DNA of 62,000 nucleotides from contig NMRA01000186.1 in NCBI GenBank assembly GCA_002633005.1, positions 1 to 62,000 of the forward strand, given 5' to 3'. Positions within the stretch are counted from its first letter, which is position 1, and the number at the start of each line of letters is the position of its first letter. The notes beneath the pieces were generated by a model, which was not told the origin of the DNA, searched no databases, and saw only the letters and a program-made list of their open reading frames with translations. The position numbers and the translations under genes are program-made. This DNA comes from Phoronis australis (Eukaryota > Phoronida > Phoronidae). This document shows positions 11,715 through 24,044 of this stretch, in pieces.

Positions 11715-12282
11715 GTAAGTGTATTTGTAAATTTTTATATATAACAACAAACTGGTTACCTTCTAAGGCGAGTAATGTCAGGCCCGTGCCCAGATCGAGT
11801 GCTATCTGGCGGTGAAACGTGTGCTTATGCATTGTGTATGGCCTAGACAGATTTTTAGTAACTCAAAGGACTCCCTTGTCCTCTGCAGAAAACTTGGCTA
11901 TAGAGGTAGAGTGGCTGGTACTGGCGTCCTGGATGGTGATCGCCACTAGATGACTGATGCCCAAACTGACCAAAGCCACGCAGTTTTAACCCAAGGCCCC
12001 ACAAAGTTTTCCAAAGTTCTGCAAGAAGACTGTGCCACGAATACACCACGACTGTGGCGGTGTGCTTTTTTATTTAAATAATTCAATTATACAATACAAA
12101 TGATAATATAGTATACACATAAACAAAATAATTAGAAATTAAATCAAATTTAGTGGTCAGTTCGCAACCTCATAACATACGGCACCATCTTAAAGGGCTT
12201 ATAATTACATTTTGAAGTTTTCCCTTGATTAAAAAATTAATTAACATTCATTTCCTAATTCCAGTTAATTAAGCAGCCATTT
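11715..12282. other. non-coding downstream of the THAP relic
   Basis: A possible acceptor (TCCTCTGCAG near 11890) follows the THAP donor, but the downstream frame soon meets a stop and shows no domain, so no second exon is called. Confidence 0.4.
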
Positions 12283-12960
12283 TTATGTACCCACATATTT
12301 GTATGTGACGCCATTACGTTTTTAGACTGATTAGACGTATTCTGCGCCACCTGGTTTCAATTTAAAGAAATTTTAGTACATTTTTACGTCCTGCTTCCTA
12401 TCCGCCCCAGCGTTCAAAGGATCATTATGAAAACTGGCAAATGTTTTTTGATGAGAAGAGTGCAGCTTACACAGATTCTTAGACGGGTTCGGCTACTGTG
12501 AGGGCCCCTAATGGCATTTTTGGGGGTTTTGAACCCACCTCCTTCTCTCTTTGAAAGTTCTTTTTGAAATGTGACAGACATGCTCCTATGGAGATGTTAA
12601 CGGATGGCGATGAGTTTCAGACGAATCCGACCACAAGTGTGCCTCCTAGAGGTAGTTTTTTTACTTTTGCCTCTGTATCTCTGGAGTTCATTAATGGATT
12701 TTTCTGAAATTTGGAAAATAGGTTTCTATCAAGGCGACAATTATTTATTTCTATTTTCGGACTGATTGAATATGTTTTGCGCCACTTAGTGGCTATTTTT
12801 ATGATTTTGCGTTTACTTCTTTATAGCCCCTCCCACTTTTGTAGTGTTGCGCCGCCCAATGCTCAGAGGATCGTTATGAAAATTGGCAGATGTGTTCATA
12901 CGAACATGAACACGACTGGCGTGGATTTACATAGGTCGAACGTAATTGTGGTGCTCCTTA
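12283..12960 (+). repeat. degenerate module repeat (CCACYTRGTGGC / ATTATGAAAATTGGCA)
   Basis: Two short motifs alternate: a half-palindrome such as GCGCCACTTAGTGGC (12340, 12779) and a second motif such as GGATCGTTATGAAAATTGGCA (12420, 12868). They are separated by divergent T-rich spacers. The same pairing occurs at 18470-18930, 27275-27560 and 60640-60915. The open frame 12711-13094 lies in this repeat and is not taken as a gene. Confidence 0.6.
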
Positions 12961-13802
12961 GTGACACTGTTTTCCCATCTTCAGCTGTGTCTACTAAACC
13001 CCTTCCAGGATCACAATTTGTGAAGTCCATTCCTATTAACTTGGCATCACAACCTTCATTTGTTCCAGTCCTGAGATTCGAAATTTTGAAGTGATCTCAT
13101 TTATCTCCGACTTTGTAATGCAATAGTAGTCATGGTAGGCACACAAAGTCCATGGATTTCATGAACAATTACGCCTTTCACTTTTTATTTGTTTATTTCC
13201 CCGGTTTTATTTCCTGAATACCCGTCGCCTTCGGGTGTGACCTCCGCTCGTGTGTTTGGTCACATTCAAGAGGCTTTGGAAAGAAATTTTTTGCATTTTG
13301 AAGAAGTTTACGAATGTCAAATATCATAAACTACAAGTAAAACGAAAGAGATCTGTTGCCGGCCTGCCCTCTGCGCTATCGTTGCTACGGCTGTTTTCAC
13401 CTTGGCGTCTTTTACTTGACGAAAGTTTCCGAATATTCCCGCCAACCTATTCCGACACTGACCCAGTACAGACACTCGGTGGGTGAGTCAAAAAAAAAGC
13501 GCTGGATTGTTCAATGAAATTCAGCTGTTTTTATGAAATATGCAAATTTTCAGAAGAAATTTCTACCAGGATAGTGTACAGTGTACTTTGAATTTATCAA
13601 ATACTAGCTGTCGTTTAGTAGGGGCTTAGGTTTGATTAGTGATACGAAAATTACAGATTGTAAGCCGTGCAGTTGATGAATAATTGATTTAAAAGCCACT
13701 TAAACTTTATTGTTAGATGAGAACTAATAGATATGAATAAAAGAACTTCATTTCAAAACTGTATTGACTTATGTAAGTGAATGTGAATTACCTGAAAGCT
13801 GA
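12961..13802. other. non-coding, nothing recognised
   Basis: No domain-bearing frame. A short frame at 13250-13486 has no recognisable content. Confidence 0.4.
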
Positions 13803-16196
13803 ATGTTATGTGTTGCCATTAGGGTGTTGGCATCACTTTTAACAACAACGCAAATGTTACATTTAACAGATGTACCGAAGATTCCGACGGTGGTTATTTG
13901 TGCATTGATGCAGATGTGGATGGTCATAATTATTTTTTTCATAAATGTTTATTTTGCAAATGAAAACAGATCTCAATTAATGTTTTTGGACAAATTAAAT
14001 ATTTTCCAAAGATATGTAAATAACGATATTTTTGTGCTTGCTATTTTAATTGCCCATTACGAAAAATTGATAAACAGGGTATAAGAGATATTGGGTATAA
14101 ACAAGCAGTCATTGACAAGATTAAAGTTTTGCAGATACCTTCCATCAATTCAACGTTTGGAGATTACAGAATCCAAGTAAAAAACAATATACATGGCATA
14201 ACAGTTCCTACAGATTACAAAGCACAATTGACTTCTGGTTGGTTTCAAAGAACTTCAAACATCATGTGAATTTTTCCACTAAAAGTGATTATAATTTTTC
14301 GGATCACTCGGTAGTCAAACTTCATTGCTCATTTAAACATTCTGTACCGAGAGGGCCTGGACTATAGAAAATTAATAACAGGCGGTCTATTCGAAGATGA
14401 AGAATATGTAACTAACTTAACTTAAAAATGATTATAGATACCTTTGTTGAAGAGTTTGTTTATCTAAGTAATAAACATACCAAATGGGAAATGGTTAAAA
14501 TGAAAATAAGGGAATATACTATGAGGTACTTGAAAAGGAAAAAATAGAACATTCTGAGGAAGAGAAATTGATTGAAATTATTAACAACTTGACAGGAGAA
14601 CTGGTAGAATTGATGATGAAATTGTACAGAATTTGGAAAGAGCCAAGTCCGAATTTGTACAGAATTTGGAAAGAGCCAAGTCCGAATTTGTACAGAATTT
14701 GGAAAGATCCAAGTCCGAATTTGTACAGAATTTGGAAAGAGCCAAGTCCGAATTTGTACAGAATTTGGAAAGATCCAAGTCCGAATTAGTACAGAATTTG
14801 GAAAGAGCCAAGTCCGATTTGCATCGTATACAAACTCATAGAGTTCGTGGACAAATGTTGAGAAGTAAAACCCAGTTAATTGAGGAAGGGTAGAGTAGCC
14901 TCATAGGAGAAGAAAAAGTGTATAAGTATCCTTAAAAAAGATGAACACTTGATAAGAGATCATGCTGAAATCAGGTCAAAATTGACTTTTTATTACTCCT
15001 CTGTTTTCACAGATCATCAAATGGAAACACCGTCCACTATACCAGATCTTTTTAATATCGCCAGCTATGTATCACCCATTGATTTTGAAGTAATGGATGA
15101 ACCTTTAAGAGAGGGTGAATTTTTTGAAGTTTAAAAACTTGTGAAAATAATAAGTTTCAGGAAATGACTAGTTAACCTACGAATTTTATAAATGTTTCTG
15201 ACATGAAATTAAAAACTCTTTACTTAAAGCTTTTGAATATAGTTTTACAGTGGGGGAATTATCTAAGTCACAGAGGCAAGGAGCAATAACGCTCCTACCC
15301 AAGTCAAAAGATGATGCCGAGCTGCAATCCTTAGATAATTGGCGCCCAATATCTTTATTGATTATAAAATACTTACACAAGTTCTTACAACTCGTTTAAA
15401 TATCATGGGGAAACTGGTTCACCCTGATCAAACAGCTGTTAAAGGGCGATATATAGGATGCAATATCATTCAGGATATAATTTCTTCTACAAACATTATT
15501 GATTGTCAAGGACACATTCTGTTTTTGGAATTTTTCAAGGCATGTGATACAATAAAATTGGACTTTATTTTCAAAGGTTTGAGAGCTTTTAATTTGGGAT
15601 AAGGTTTTAAAAGATGGGTCTAAATAAGTTACAAAAAAACCAACTGCTTGTGTTGTCAATCATGGTTTTACTGCAGTTTATTTTCGTTTAGAAAGGGCTG
15701 TAAAACATGGTCGTGATTCATTGTCGGCCCCATTACTTTGCCTAGGTTTTGAGCTTATGGCTAATTATATACGGAATTGTAATTTAATTAACGGCATAAA
15801 TGTTGAGAAAGCTGAAGTTAAAATTCCCCAGTATGCAGATGACACTATCTTATTTCTTCATGACAAAAATTCAGGCATAAATTGTCTAAAATTTTTAGAA
15901 CATTTTGGTTTACTCTCTGGTTTTCAGCTAAATATTAAGAAATGTGAAGGGTTGTATTTAGGTCGAGAAAAACAGTTTTCTGAACCACTTTATGGCTTCA
16001 AATGGACTGGCAAACCAATCAGGAGTTTGGGAATATTTTTAGTCATAACAAACTAGAAAATGATTTTTTAAATTTTGAACTTAAAATTAAGTCATTTGAA
16101 ACGTCTCTTGATATCTGGAAAAGTCGCAATATTTCATTGCTAGGCAGGATCAATGTAATTGAAACTTTTGCGATGTCCGAGTTAATTCAGTTTTGA
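13803..16196 (+). pseudogene. L1/Tx1-type LINE ORF2 relic (endonuclease to reverse transcriptase)
   Basis: Fragments in different + frames follow the order of an ORF2. Endonuclease wording comes first (GVGITFNNN near 13825, NVYFANENRSQL near 13950-13990). An FSDHSVVKLH..RGPGL segment follows (14300-14365), then a linker ending RGQMLRSKTQLIEEG (14890). The RT has LLPKSKDD..NWRPISLL (15290-15355), DQTAVKGRYIG (15425-15455) and the catalytic QYADDT (15829-15846). It ends with LLGRINVIETF and fades near 16196. Many stops and frameshifts break it. A 33-bp in-frame minisatellite lies in the linker. Long frames on the minus strand over this stretch are shadows. Confidence 0.8.
14622..14819 (+). repeat. 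33-bp minisatellite, six units, encoding 11-residue repeats
   Basis: Six consecutive 33-bp units start at 14622, 14655, 14688, 14721, 14754 and 14787. In the LINE frame each unit encodes ERAKSEFVQNL or a close variant (ERSKSEF, ERSKSEL, ERAKSDL). The 11-residue period is that of a hendecad coiled coil and the array keeps the ORF2 frame. Differences are single substitutions (GAGCC/GATCC), implying recent or homogenised expansion. Confidence 0.9.
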
Positions 16197-16380
16197 ATTC
16201 ATTTCCGCAATAACCAAAAAAGTGTAATTTAGATAAATTTAAATAAACCACCCGCAATAATTAGTGTAAGCAACATATCACCATTCATATTAATTATACT
16301 ACAACGTATTACTATTACACGCAAATATGAACAGTGTTTGGCTGTTTTCGTGTAGCTGAAAGCTCTGTTTTGGTAACCAA

Positions 16381-16410
16381 GACTATTTATTTATTTATTT
16401 ATTTATTTAC
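16381..16410. repeat. (ATTT)n microsatellite
   Basis: About seven TTTA units. In the minus orientation it is the AAAT-type tail of the adjoining LINE relic. Confidence 0.85.
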
Positions 16411-17720
16411 TTAAACTTATTTATAAGACTGGGTGACCACTCCAGTGAATACACTGATTTTCAAGTGGGCCCGGTCAGAAATAATTACATGAAGTAAAAC
16501 ACAAAGAGCTATTAGATTGAAATAATTAATAAATAAAATAAATTAGTTATAAAAATTAGTTAATGTGTACAATTCGACCAATAAATAAGATAAAATAAGG
16601 TAAAATAATGCTGAGCTGAGGCCTACAGTCCCGAATTGCGCACATTTCAGTTTGAAGCGGACATTGGGCGCGTTCGTGACGACAGCCCCCAGCCAATTGT
16701 AAGCAATCGCACCTCTGTAGGCAAATGTTGTTTCCTGCAGTTGTTTTTAGTTTTATCCGGCACCAGGAAGCCAGGAACACTCGCTCTAGTACTGTAATTA
16801 TGCGAATTTCTCACTGATTTGAATTTAATAGTGAGGTAATTTGGTGTGAGGCTATGTGTGACTTTGTATACCATAAAGTTAAAATAAAAGGTACGCCTGC
16901 TAACCAGACCGCAACAGCAAAGTGTATCGAGGAGGTGAGTAATAAGACATTCATTGTAATGCCACTATAATTGAATATCAGCCTCCCAGCCTTGTTTTGT
17001 ATTTTTTTGGAAAGAACAAAGGGCCAAGTAATGACCCCTTTGGGACACCACGGGTCACATCAATTGGTGTTGATGTCGCCCCGTTCACAATAGTGACTTG
17101 ATTCCGATTACTTAAGTAATTACTGAACCAGTCGAGTTCGGCATCGCACACACCACATCTAGAAAGTTTTAACAGTAATCTATTGTGGTTAACAGTATCG
17201 AAAGCTTACTTCAGATCGAGAAAGATTGCCTCAGTAACTTTATCATTGTCCATGTTGTCAGGTAAGTAGTCAATTATGTCAGGAAGAGAAGTACCTGTAA
17301 AGTACGTTGGATGAAAACCCGACAGTGCATCATATAAAAGATCGTTTGATTTTAAATAAGAGTACAGTTGTGAGTGTACACCTCTTTCTAATTTTTTTCT
17401 TAACAACAGGAACCACTGAGATTGAACGATAATTGATTCAATTTTTTATTAATTTCCTTAAAAATAGGCGTCACTCTGGCCTTCTTCCATGAAGATGGTA
17501 TGAACTGAGTTTCCAACGATTTGTTGAAAATAAATGTAAACGACTTACATATCAACGGCCCCGCAAGTTTCTGTAATCTATGTGGAATCTCGCCCACGCC
17601 CGTCGTTAAGTTCAGTAAACTGTGTTAAAGTGAAATCCTCAGTAATTTCAAAAAACTTAAACGCCTTGAACAGTAATAGACTGGAATCCTTTAGTTTAAA
17701 AAATTGAGTGGCTTCATTCT
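16381..17720 (-). pseudogene. CR1/L2-like LINE relic, internally deleted
   Basis: Minus-strand pieces in order: ITEDFTL (17660), IPHRLQKLAGP..FIFNKSLETQFIPSSWKKARVTPIFK (17590-17450), KKLERGVHSQLYSYLKSNDLL..FHPTYFTG, FLDLK then (after an in-frame stop) AFDTVNHNRLLLKL, NYLSNRNQ, and TRGVPKGSLLGPLFF (17060-17010). The sequence then jumps to the C-terminal region (HSLTPNYL, TRASVPGFLVPDKTK). The Y-A-D-D palm segment is missing, so a deletion near 16985-17005 removed the catalytic core. An ATTT microsatellite at 16381-16410 sits at the element's 3' side, as many such LINEs end in simple repeats. Confidence 0.75.
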
Positions 17721-18469
17721 GAAGTAATTAAGAACTAAGTGTGGTGGGTCTGGGAAATAAAAAGAAAATGTGGAGTGCAAGTGAATTGTAAATGTGCCTT
17801 CCCACTGTACCGGGTGTAAATTTCACCAAACCATGTCAAATTACAGTGTAACTTGTCCAGTGGTTATCTAGCCAAGGAATCTCTGTACTGAGCTTCTTGC
17901 TCAGCCTTGAAGTTATCTCTGGCGTGCTGTGTTGCAAGGGGTTTTATTGGCGTGTTGTCAGTGTTTTGTCGTGTCGTGAGCTTTCTGTGGAGTTTTGTGG
18001 CCTTATTCTGTTGTGTTGGGAGCTTTCTCTGGTGTGTTGTGATTCCCTGGTGTATTGTGACCCCTAAACGGCACCGTAGTGTTCATTGTCTGAGTGACTA
18101 ATGGCTAAACGGTGCCAGTTATAACATAATTGTACGTCTGGTCCATGAGCCGTGTTACTCAGCTAGTATGGATGAGTAGTTCTGACAAAGGTATACTCAT
18201 ATATCACGCCTTAAAGTCGTCGTAAAGGCTCGCGAACACAAAGTAAATATTGCCCAAATCCCCTGGAAGCGTTCTGTAATAACAGGTCTTTGTCGGTGTT
18301 CTGATGCAACGTACGGAGGCACGCAATCAAACCTTTAGACATTGTGGGGAAAAGCGACCATTGCCTAAAACGTTTACTGATATCCACCATGCCAAGTCTT
18401 TGACCGGTGTATTTTCTTAGGAGCGTGATCGTGAGGAACCGGGGTGACTGACGACGTCTTGCGGCTTGA
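17721..18469. other. non-coding, GT-rich stretch
   Basis: A TG-rich segment at 17900-18060 with recurring TGTTGTG and GAGCTTTCT words yields a 64-codon frame (17907-18101) that I attribute to composition. Nothing else is recognised. Confidence 0.45.
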
Positions 18470-18930
18470 TACCCTTACCGTTTTGCCACCTAGTGGCAAT
18501 TCTAGTTATTTACGTTTTCTTTCGTACCTTATTCGGAGTTCCTTGTAGGATGTTGATGAATCATGGGCTCCTATTAAAGAGACGGTAACACTTTTCCATT
18601 TTCAAATAGATTCGACATGTTGTATTGCTCCAAGTGGCCAACTTTTATTATTTTTAACTGGCGTCTGTCTCTCTGTTGGTCAAATTACTTGAAGGACCAT
18701 TATGAAAATTGCCATTTGTCTTCTTTCCAAATGAGACGTGCTTGGCATACGGCGAGATTTGATCAGATCCGACTACTGCAGCGACCTCTGGTGACAATTT
18801 TATACTTTTCACTGTTCCTCAATACAAGCTTCTTATTGCCGGATCTTCATGAAATTTGGCATATTATGTTTCTGTTGATGAATATGACGTGGATTTTGGG
18901 ATAAATCTAACTACTGGGCAGTCGCCCAGT
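18470..18930 (+). repeat. degenerate module repeat, second locus
   Basis: TGCCACCTAGTGGCAATT at 18483, GGACCATTATGAAAATTGCCAT at 18696, GCGACCTCTGGTGACAAT at 18780 and GGATCTTCATGAAATTTGGCAT at 18841 show the same alternating pair as 12283-12960. The frame 18617-18904 lies in it and is not a gene. Confidence 0.6.
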
Positions 18931-20880
18931 GGTAATTTTGTTTTTCTTTACGCCGTTTGCCTTGATAGTTAGGCTGCGGCCGAGGCCAATTCGCGGCAGT
19001 GCCAAAATATTAAAATCTAGCGGTAGGCCAGGCTTGGAGGCAGTTTTTAGGTAGCTGTTGTGTGTAGGCTTACATTGAAATGTGCTTTGTTTATATTTTT
19101 GAACATGGTGGATGAGAATGAGAAAAGACAACGTACTCGGTTGTAGCTGCACTCTTCTTCAAATGACGGCCCCTTGTTGCATTTGTGCATTACTAGGTAG
19201 CGTCTGAGAAACTCGGCTGGCTGCTATTTCAGATAGCCCCCAAACAAACTCGAAATTGCAAAAACATGGTCAGTTGACAGTACTATTGGACCATGTTTTG
19301 GAATATTTATGAAATTTGATTTCGCAATCTTATGTTGGCTTATGTAGTTCATCGGCAGGGAGGTGGTGTTTTTGCCTACTTTTTAGCCTACCTTGCTTTA
19401 TGTTGGAGTGAGGGGGCCAAAATATTAGACACATTAAAGATTTTTGTTCATCTGTAGGGGTTTCGATGTGATACCATTGGTTGCATACGGTTTTCGACAG
19501 AGTGAAGTCCGGTGACGTGTGCTTTGCTAGGCAAAACTCAGTGAGAACTGTTCTGCGCACCCAAATTTGTTAGTTGGTGTTCATGAAACTTACCGCAACG
19601 TAGACAAGAGCACCGGCCACGTTACAGGTGGTTTTGATCAAAGAGATAAATTACGTAGAGTTGAAGTCAAGTAGTTCATGATGAGCACAGTGGTTCGCCA
19701 TATTGGTAGCTAGAGGATGAATGTGCGTCGACCTTTCCACATGCGGTGCAGCACTTAAGTGCCAAAATAGTAAGAAGGGAGAATTAAAGTGACAAAACAT
19801 CACATTTCACTGGTAATTGTGTGACGGACCTTGTCATTGTTACTGTTTGACGTGTCATAAATATTTTATGATGGATGATACCGAATTGTGGAGTGTTTTG
19901 AGAAGAAGCAAAAAATATTTTGTCTGCCTATTCAGTCTGCTCTATTCAGCAATCACAGCGTAAAGCCAGAATGTTGCATCATGACTACATGAAGCTTCAA
20001 AAATCTGCCAATAATGCACAGTTTACACCTGCTTTAGTTTCAGGTTATGAGGTGGTATTCTGAGAGGTTGTTTAATAGGAGTATGGTGCCTTTTAAAGTG
20101 TAATTTGCAATGTCCAAGTATGTTAAATTGCAACAATATCTTCAAGGTATTGCTATTTGGATGTATTTTATTCAAATTACTGTATAATTGTATATTTAGT
20201 TATTTTAAGAAAGCGAAAATAAAAAATCCGCGAAAAGTTGACCTTTGACACCGTGACATGGTGTTGGGAAACACAAACCAGATCATATCCCACAATGCAG
20301 TTCATCGCCATTATATCACGATGCAAGCAAAGACTGTGCAATCTTGGCGTGTTTTAGCAATGGTGTATCGGTGTGTGCTGTTCTAACACCCCCCCCCCCC
20401 CAGGAAGGCGTGAGCCCATTTAAATTCTAAAAGCACCTGGCCACGTAATGGCACGTTTTCGTGTGCACTGCTCGTCTTTGGAAAGTGACTGTCGAGTCAG
20501 CCATCTGTCGGAGCCGAAATATCACCCGTTTCAAACGCGGTAACACCATTCAAGAATCTGTTAAATGAAAGCCGTTACATGCTTGCAGCTCACTGTAATA
20601 TATTACTACAATACATTATACACCGTAACACTCTTCAACGAGTCCTACATGCGTGTTACAGCGCCCACAATGAGACGGCCTTATATTATTACCGTAATCT
20701 ACTTCAAAAAACAGGATTAAAATCTAGTTTTAGCTTTTGCTTGAAGGTTATAAAAGTAGGCGAAACTTTGCAATTAAATATGATGTGGTGTTTTACTTTA
20801 ATAATGGACTACTCTGGATTCAAAGTGTTTTTTTTTTACTTTTGAATTGCTGCTGCTGTTGTGCTTTTCAGAGTATGTAA
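18931..20880. other. non-coding; short poly-C tract at 20389-20401
   Basis: No recognisable coding sequence on either strand. A 13-base C run is present. Frames at 19330-19560 (-) and 20579-20845 (+) have no domain. Confidence 0.45.
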
Positions 20881-21141
20881 ACGAAGTAAGGGATAACACC
20901 TTGCACTTAATTATTGCGGAACAAAAGAGAAGCAGGTGATCTTGAAATTCGCTTAGAAATTGATGCCCCTCCAAAGCCGACCGCTGGTGCTCCAGATGCG
21001 TTCAAGGAGGATGTCGTGGCACAGATGAGGATCCGTTATCCAGATAAATTCAGACTGGCTGCTTTGTCAATGGACAGCACTGGAATTTCTTTCTGTCACA
21101 TATTTGACAGTGACCACCAATGTTTTAGATTAAATTTTTGA
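20881..21141 (+). CDS. unrecognised open frame, possible exon remnant
   Basis: The frame contains EAGDLEIRLEID..PPKPTAG..AFKEDVVAQMRIRYPDKFRLAAL and ends in TGA at 21141. Its amino-acid composition looks more protein-like than neighbouring frames, but I do not recognise a family and no partner exon is evident. It could be a transposon gene fragment. Confidence 0.2.
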
Positions 21142-21284
21142 TAGTAGTACAGATAGCAGTGCCAGATTGCTTATAGTACCAGTACTGGAAATTGTAAAAA
21201 GCTTTGGCGTGTGGAATGTGACTGTCCCCTTTATATAGATAAACCTGGTGATATACTATGTTCTTATATTGAAACCAGTGGCGG

Positions 21285-21422
21285 ATTTAGAGGCGGAACA
21301 TGCCCCTCCCTAAAATTCTCCTAGATTCCATTTGACAGTTCGGGGGTGCGAATGTCTGACGGGCAAAATTCTAGATAATATTGTGCCCTGGCCAACCTAA
21401 CTCAAAATCCTGGGCACGCCCC
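21285..21422 (+). mobile_element. CAGTGGCGGAT-type MITE
   Basis: Begins CAGTGGCGGATTTAGAGG and ends GGGCACGCCCCTG, with imperfect inverted ends. The interior (AGATTCCATTTGACAGTTCG) matches 27966-28117 along its length. It is non-coding. Flanks read GAAA on both sides, possibly a short target duplication. Confidence 0.65.
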
Positions 21423-21797
21423 TGAAAATAATTCATGTTTCTTCAATACAATGAATATAGATATTGTGGCATAGCTTTTTTAGATATTTGATTTGCACTA
21501 AACTTTTACTGTCCCATACAGGGCATCGGTATAGGAAGATTTTCTTAAATGGGGGTGCAAAGGTACCTGTTCGTGCGACAATATCATCCCAATTGTAAGA
21601 CATAATAATCACATGCACAGAATTAGAACATATTCTTGGGAACAAGCACTCCCTCCAGATTTCCCACTTCCTACACATTGGCATCCTTTTTGTGTTTTTA
21701 CACGATGTCATAGTCATCTAAAGCTATAGCATACTGGAACTTTTGGGTTGAGGTTCAGTGGTTGCTATGTCGTGTTAGTTGATATCTCATTGAATTA

Positions 21798-21937
21798 CAG
21801 TAGAACTCGCTAAGTTGGATCCAGTGAGACTGAGATATTTCATCAAAGTCAGAGTTATTTGGAGGCGTTACTGCGGAATTAATGCTAACCCTTCTAAAAT
21901 TCCCACTGAAGCACTACCAATTTAGAGAGTTCTACTG
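21798..21937 (+). mobile_element. pogo/Tigger-like MITE with TA target
   Basis: A 140-bp element with ends CAGTAGAACTCGCTAAGTTGG and the reverse complement of CAGTAGAACTCTCTAAATTGG, each flanked by TA (21796-21797 and 21938-21939). The CAGTAGAAC start and the TA duplication are those of the pogo/Tigger branch of Tc1/mariner. There is no transposase inside. Confidence 0.85.
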
Positions 21938-22472
21938 TATAAGAAGAGGGTAGGAGGTTCAGTCTGGACCTCAGACAATGGACCAGATTCAAAACTTATT
22001 TTTTAAGTAACAGCCATACTGTTCAATGTGTTCACTTCAAACACACAAACTGGACTCCAATGAGACCAATCCCTCTGTTCACCTAGGTAAACCACAAGTT
22101 TAACTGATGTTGAGTTTATATGTTTATAATGCAGTTCTAGTTAAATTACACTTGTCGTGACCATGTTATTATAAGTAACCAGATTGATGAGCATCAATAA
22201 ATGCTACTCGATGTGTCAATTATTTACCATTCTGAAACCACAGAAGTCTATTCACGGAATGCCAACTTCAATTTCATGCCGCTGAGGTTGCGCTGCGATT
22301 GCATACTGTTGTTACGATGTTGGTTCTTTCTATGAAATTTGTCACTACAACTTTTTGCAACTCATCCAAATTGCGTAAGGGTCACAACAACAACAACAAT
22401 ACATAGGATATGTGCAGGAGTTGGCATTCCAGGGCTAAGACAGCTGTTGATATCTATAAATGGATGAAACTG
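21938..22472. other. non-coding
   Basis: Contains a short CAA microsatellite near 22387. No coding content is recognised. Confidence 0.4.
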
Positions 22473-22900
22473 TTAAGAAAATCCATGGAACTCAAGGTCC
22501 TCCTCATTTCCTGGCGGAAGGTAGAAAGCTCTGATGCAGGTTACTGCGCATGCTGGAATGTTAACTCGGAAAGTTCGTCCTAAGTGACGATGTACCCATC
22601 TTTGTAACTGTCTGTAGGTTACGTGTCACATCCTTGTATCCAAGGGTCTGTCATAGCCATCAGGATATTGACTTTTGTATTGCAGCCATGCAGTCTCCAA
22701 AACATCACGATTTATGCATACAGGTTTAAACCCCCATGCTCCACAATACGTTTTTTTCTTCTGTAAGTTGTCACGCTTCATTTCTTTATTAAGTTTTGCA
22801 GCAACCTTGTCAACCTCTTGACAACCTAATATTTCATCAACAACTGGGGTTGTCTGACAGTTGCCTCAGGTGCACCTGCAAGATGTGTCAACAGTACACG
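22473..22900 (-). pseudogene. P2X7-like C-terminal (P2RX7_C) domain, broken
   Basis: On the minus strand the frame from about 22900 shows SCRC, then GNC, a segment GCQEVDKV, then WGFKPVCINRDVLETAWLQYK. It meets a stop at 22626. After a frameshift the next frame continues HVTYRQLQRWVHRHLG, NIPACAVTCIRAF and FHGF to a stop at 22473-22475. This cysteine-rich order followed by YRQ..RW...LGR and IP.C.V..IR is that of the cytoplasmic C-terminal domain of P2X7 receptors and of the many stand-alone P2X7-like proteins in invertebrates. No channel segment lies nearby. A TGA at 22866-22868 interrupts the cysteine cluster and there is a frameshift near 22626, so this copy is dead. Confidence 0.7.
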
Positions 22901-23991
22901 TTAAAGTTTCGAATTGAAAAATTTACCAAGAGTGCGATTGCCAATTTTAATTGAGCGGGCTGCATACGACTTCAGTTTTCAAGAAAATTGATTGTTCGGA
23001 ATAAACCCCACTTGAGCAGCGACCTGTTTACTACAGAACAAAAATCCAATACGTTTCCAAAAACAAACTTTGGAACATCACAACCTATTTATTTTTCATA
23101 AAAATTGATCATATATAGTAAAGATATTTACTTTTCATACAAATGAAAAGTGCTACACCCAACGCAGTGGTAGATCATGCCCGGGGGATATAGTAATGGA
23201 CATTAGTTGTTTGATTTTTAGCTGACCCTAAGACAAAAGGTAGTTGCCCTGATTTATTGATGGAGGGGACTGTTTTGTATGTAGTCGTGAGACCTGTTCT
23301 CCCAATATGAACCCTATCGGCACCTGCATACCATTAATCAAATAAGACAATGCTAATGGAAAACGAAAATTTCGCGTTTCTATTCTCCGTTACAACAATG
23401 GTGTTACAACACCACGGCACCAGATATGTAAATAACTTTGTATAGCGACGTACGATTCAGTTAATGTTAAGAATATAGCAATTATAATTATAAATAAGAA
23501 TTTAGACCATATTGTTGCTCAGATTGGTTTGGACCTTGCAATTTCCTCTTTAAGAGTTCAGGGACATTGTCTCGTTGTATATTGACGAAGAAACACTCGG
23601 ACAAAATAAGATTAATGATATAACTTTTACGTAGTTGACATTACTGAAGGTTAATCAATATAGCCAGTTCATTGTTAATGGGGCAGGAAGAAAGGGGAGC
23701 CCGTGAATGGTACACCACACATTGTTACTTTAGGAAAGCTGACAGCTTGTTGCTATAGATTACAAGAGATGGGATAGATGTTATGTATTCCAATCTGCTA
23801 CTGTCATAAGGAAAACATCGTTTTTGGAAATTCTGTCGTGTTCATAGGTATAAGGCGTTTGTCTTCGGGTACTTAAGCTGTCTCGGTTTGTGGCACGTAG
23901 GACAGGGCAGACAGAGTTTATGGCCATTTACTTTTGTTACGTTTAGTTTGTGGCAGGGTGTTGTCAATTAGAGGACGTACGCTGGACTATA

Positions 23992-24044
<53 letters not shown>

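Noticed and set aside
18617-18904. 95-codon frame
   Set aside because: It lies entirely in the degenerate module repeat.
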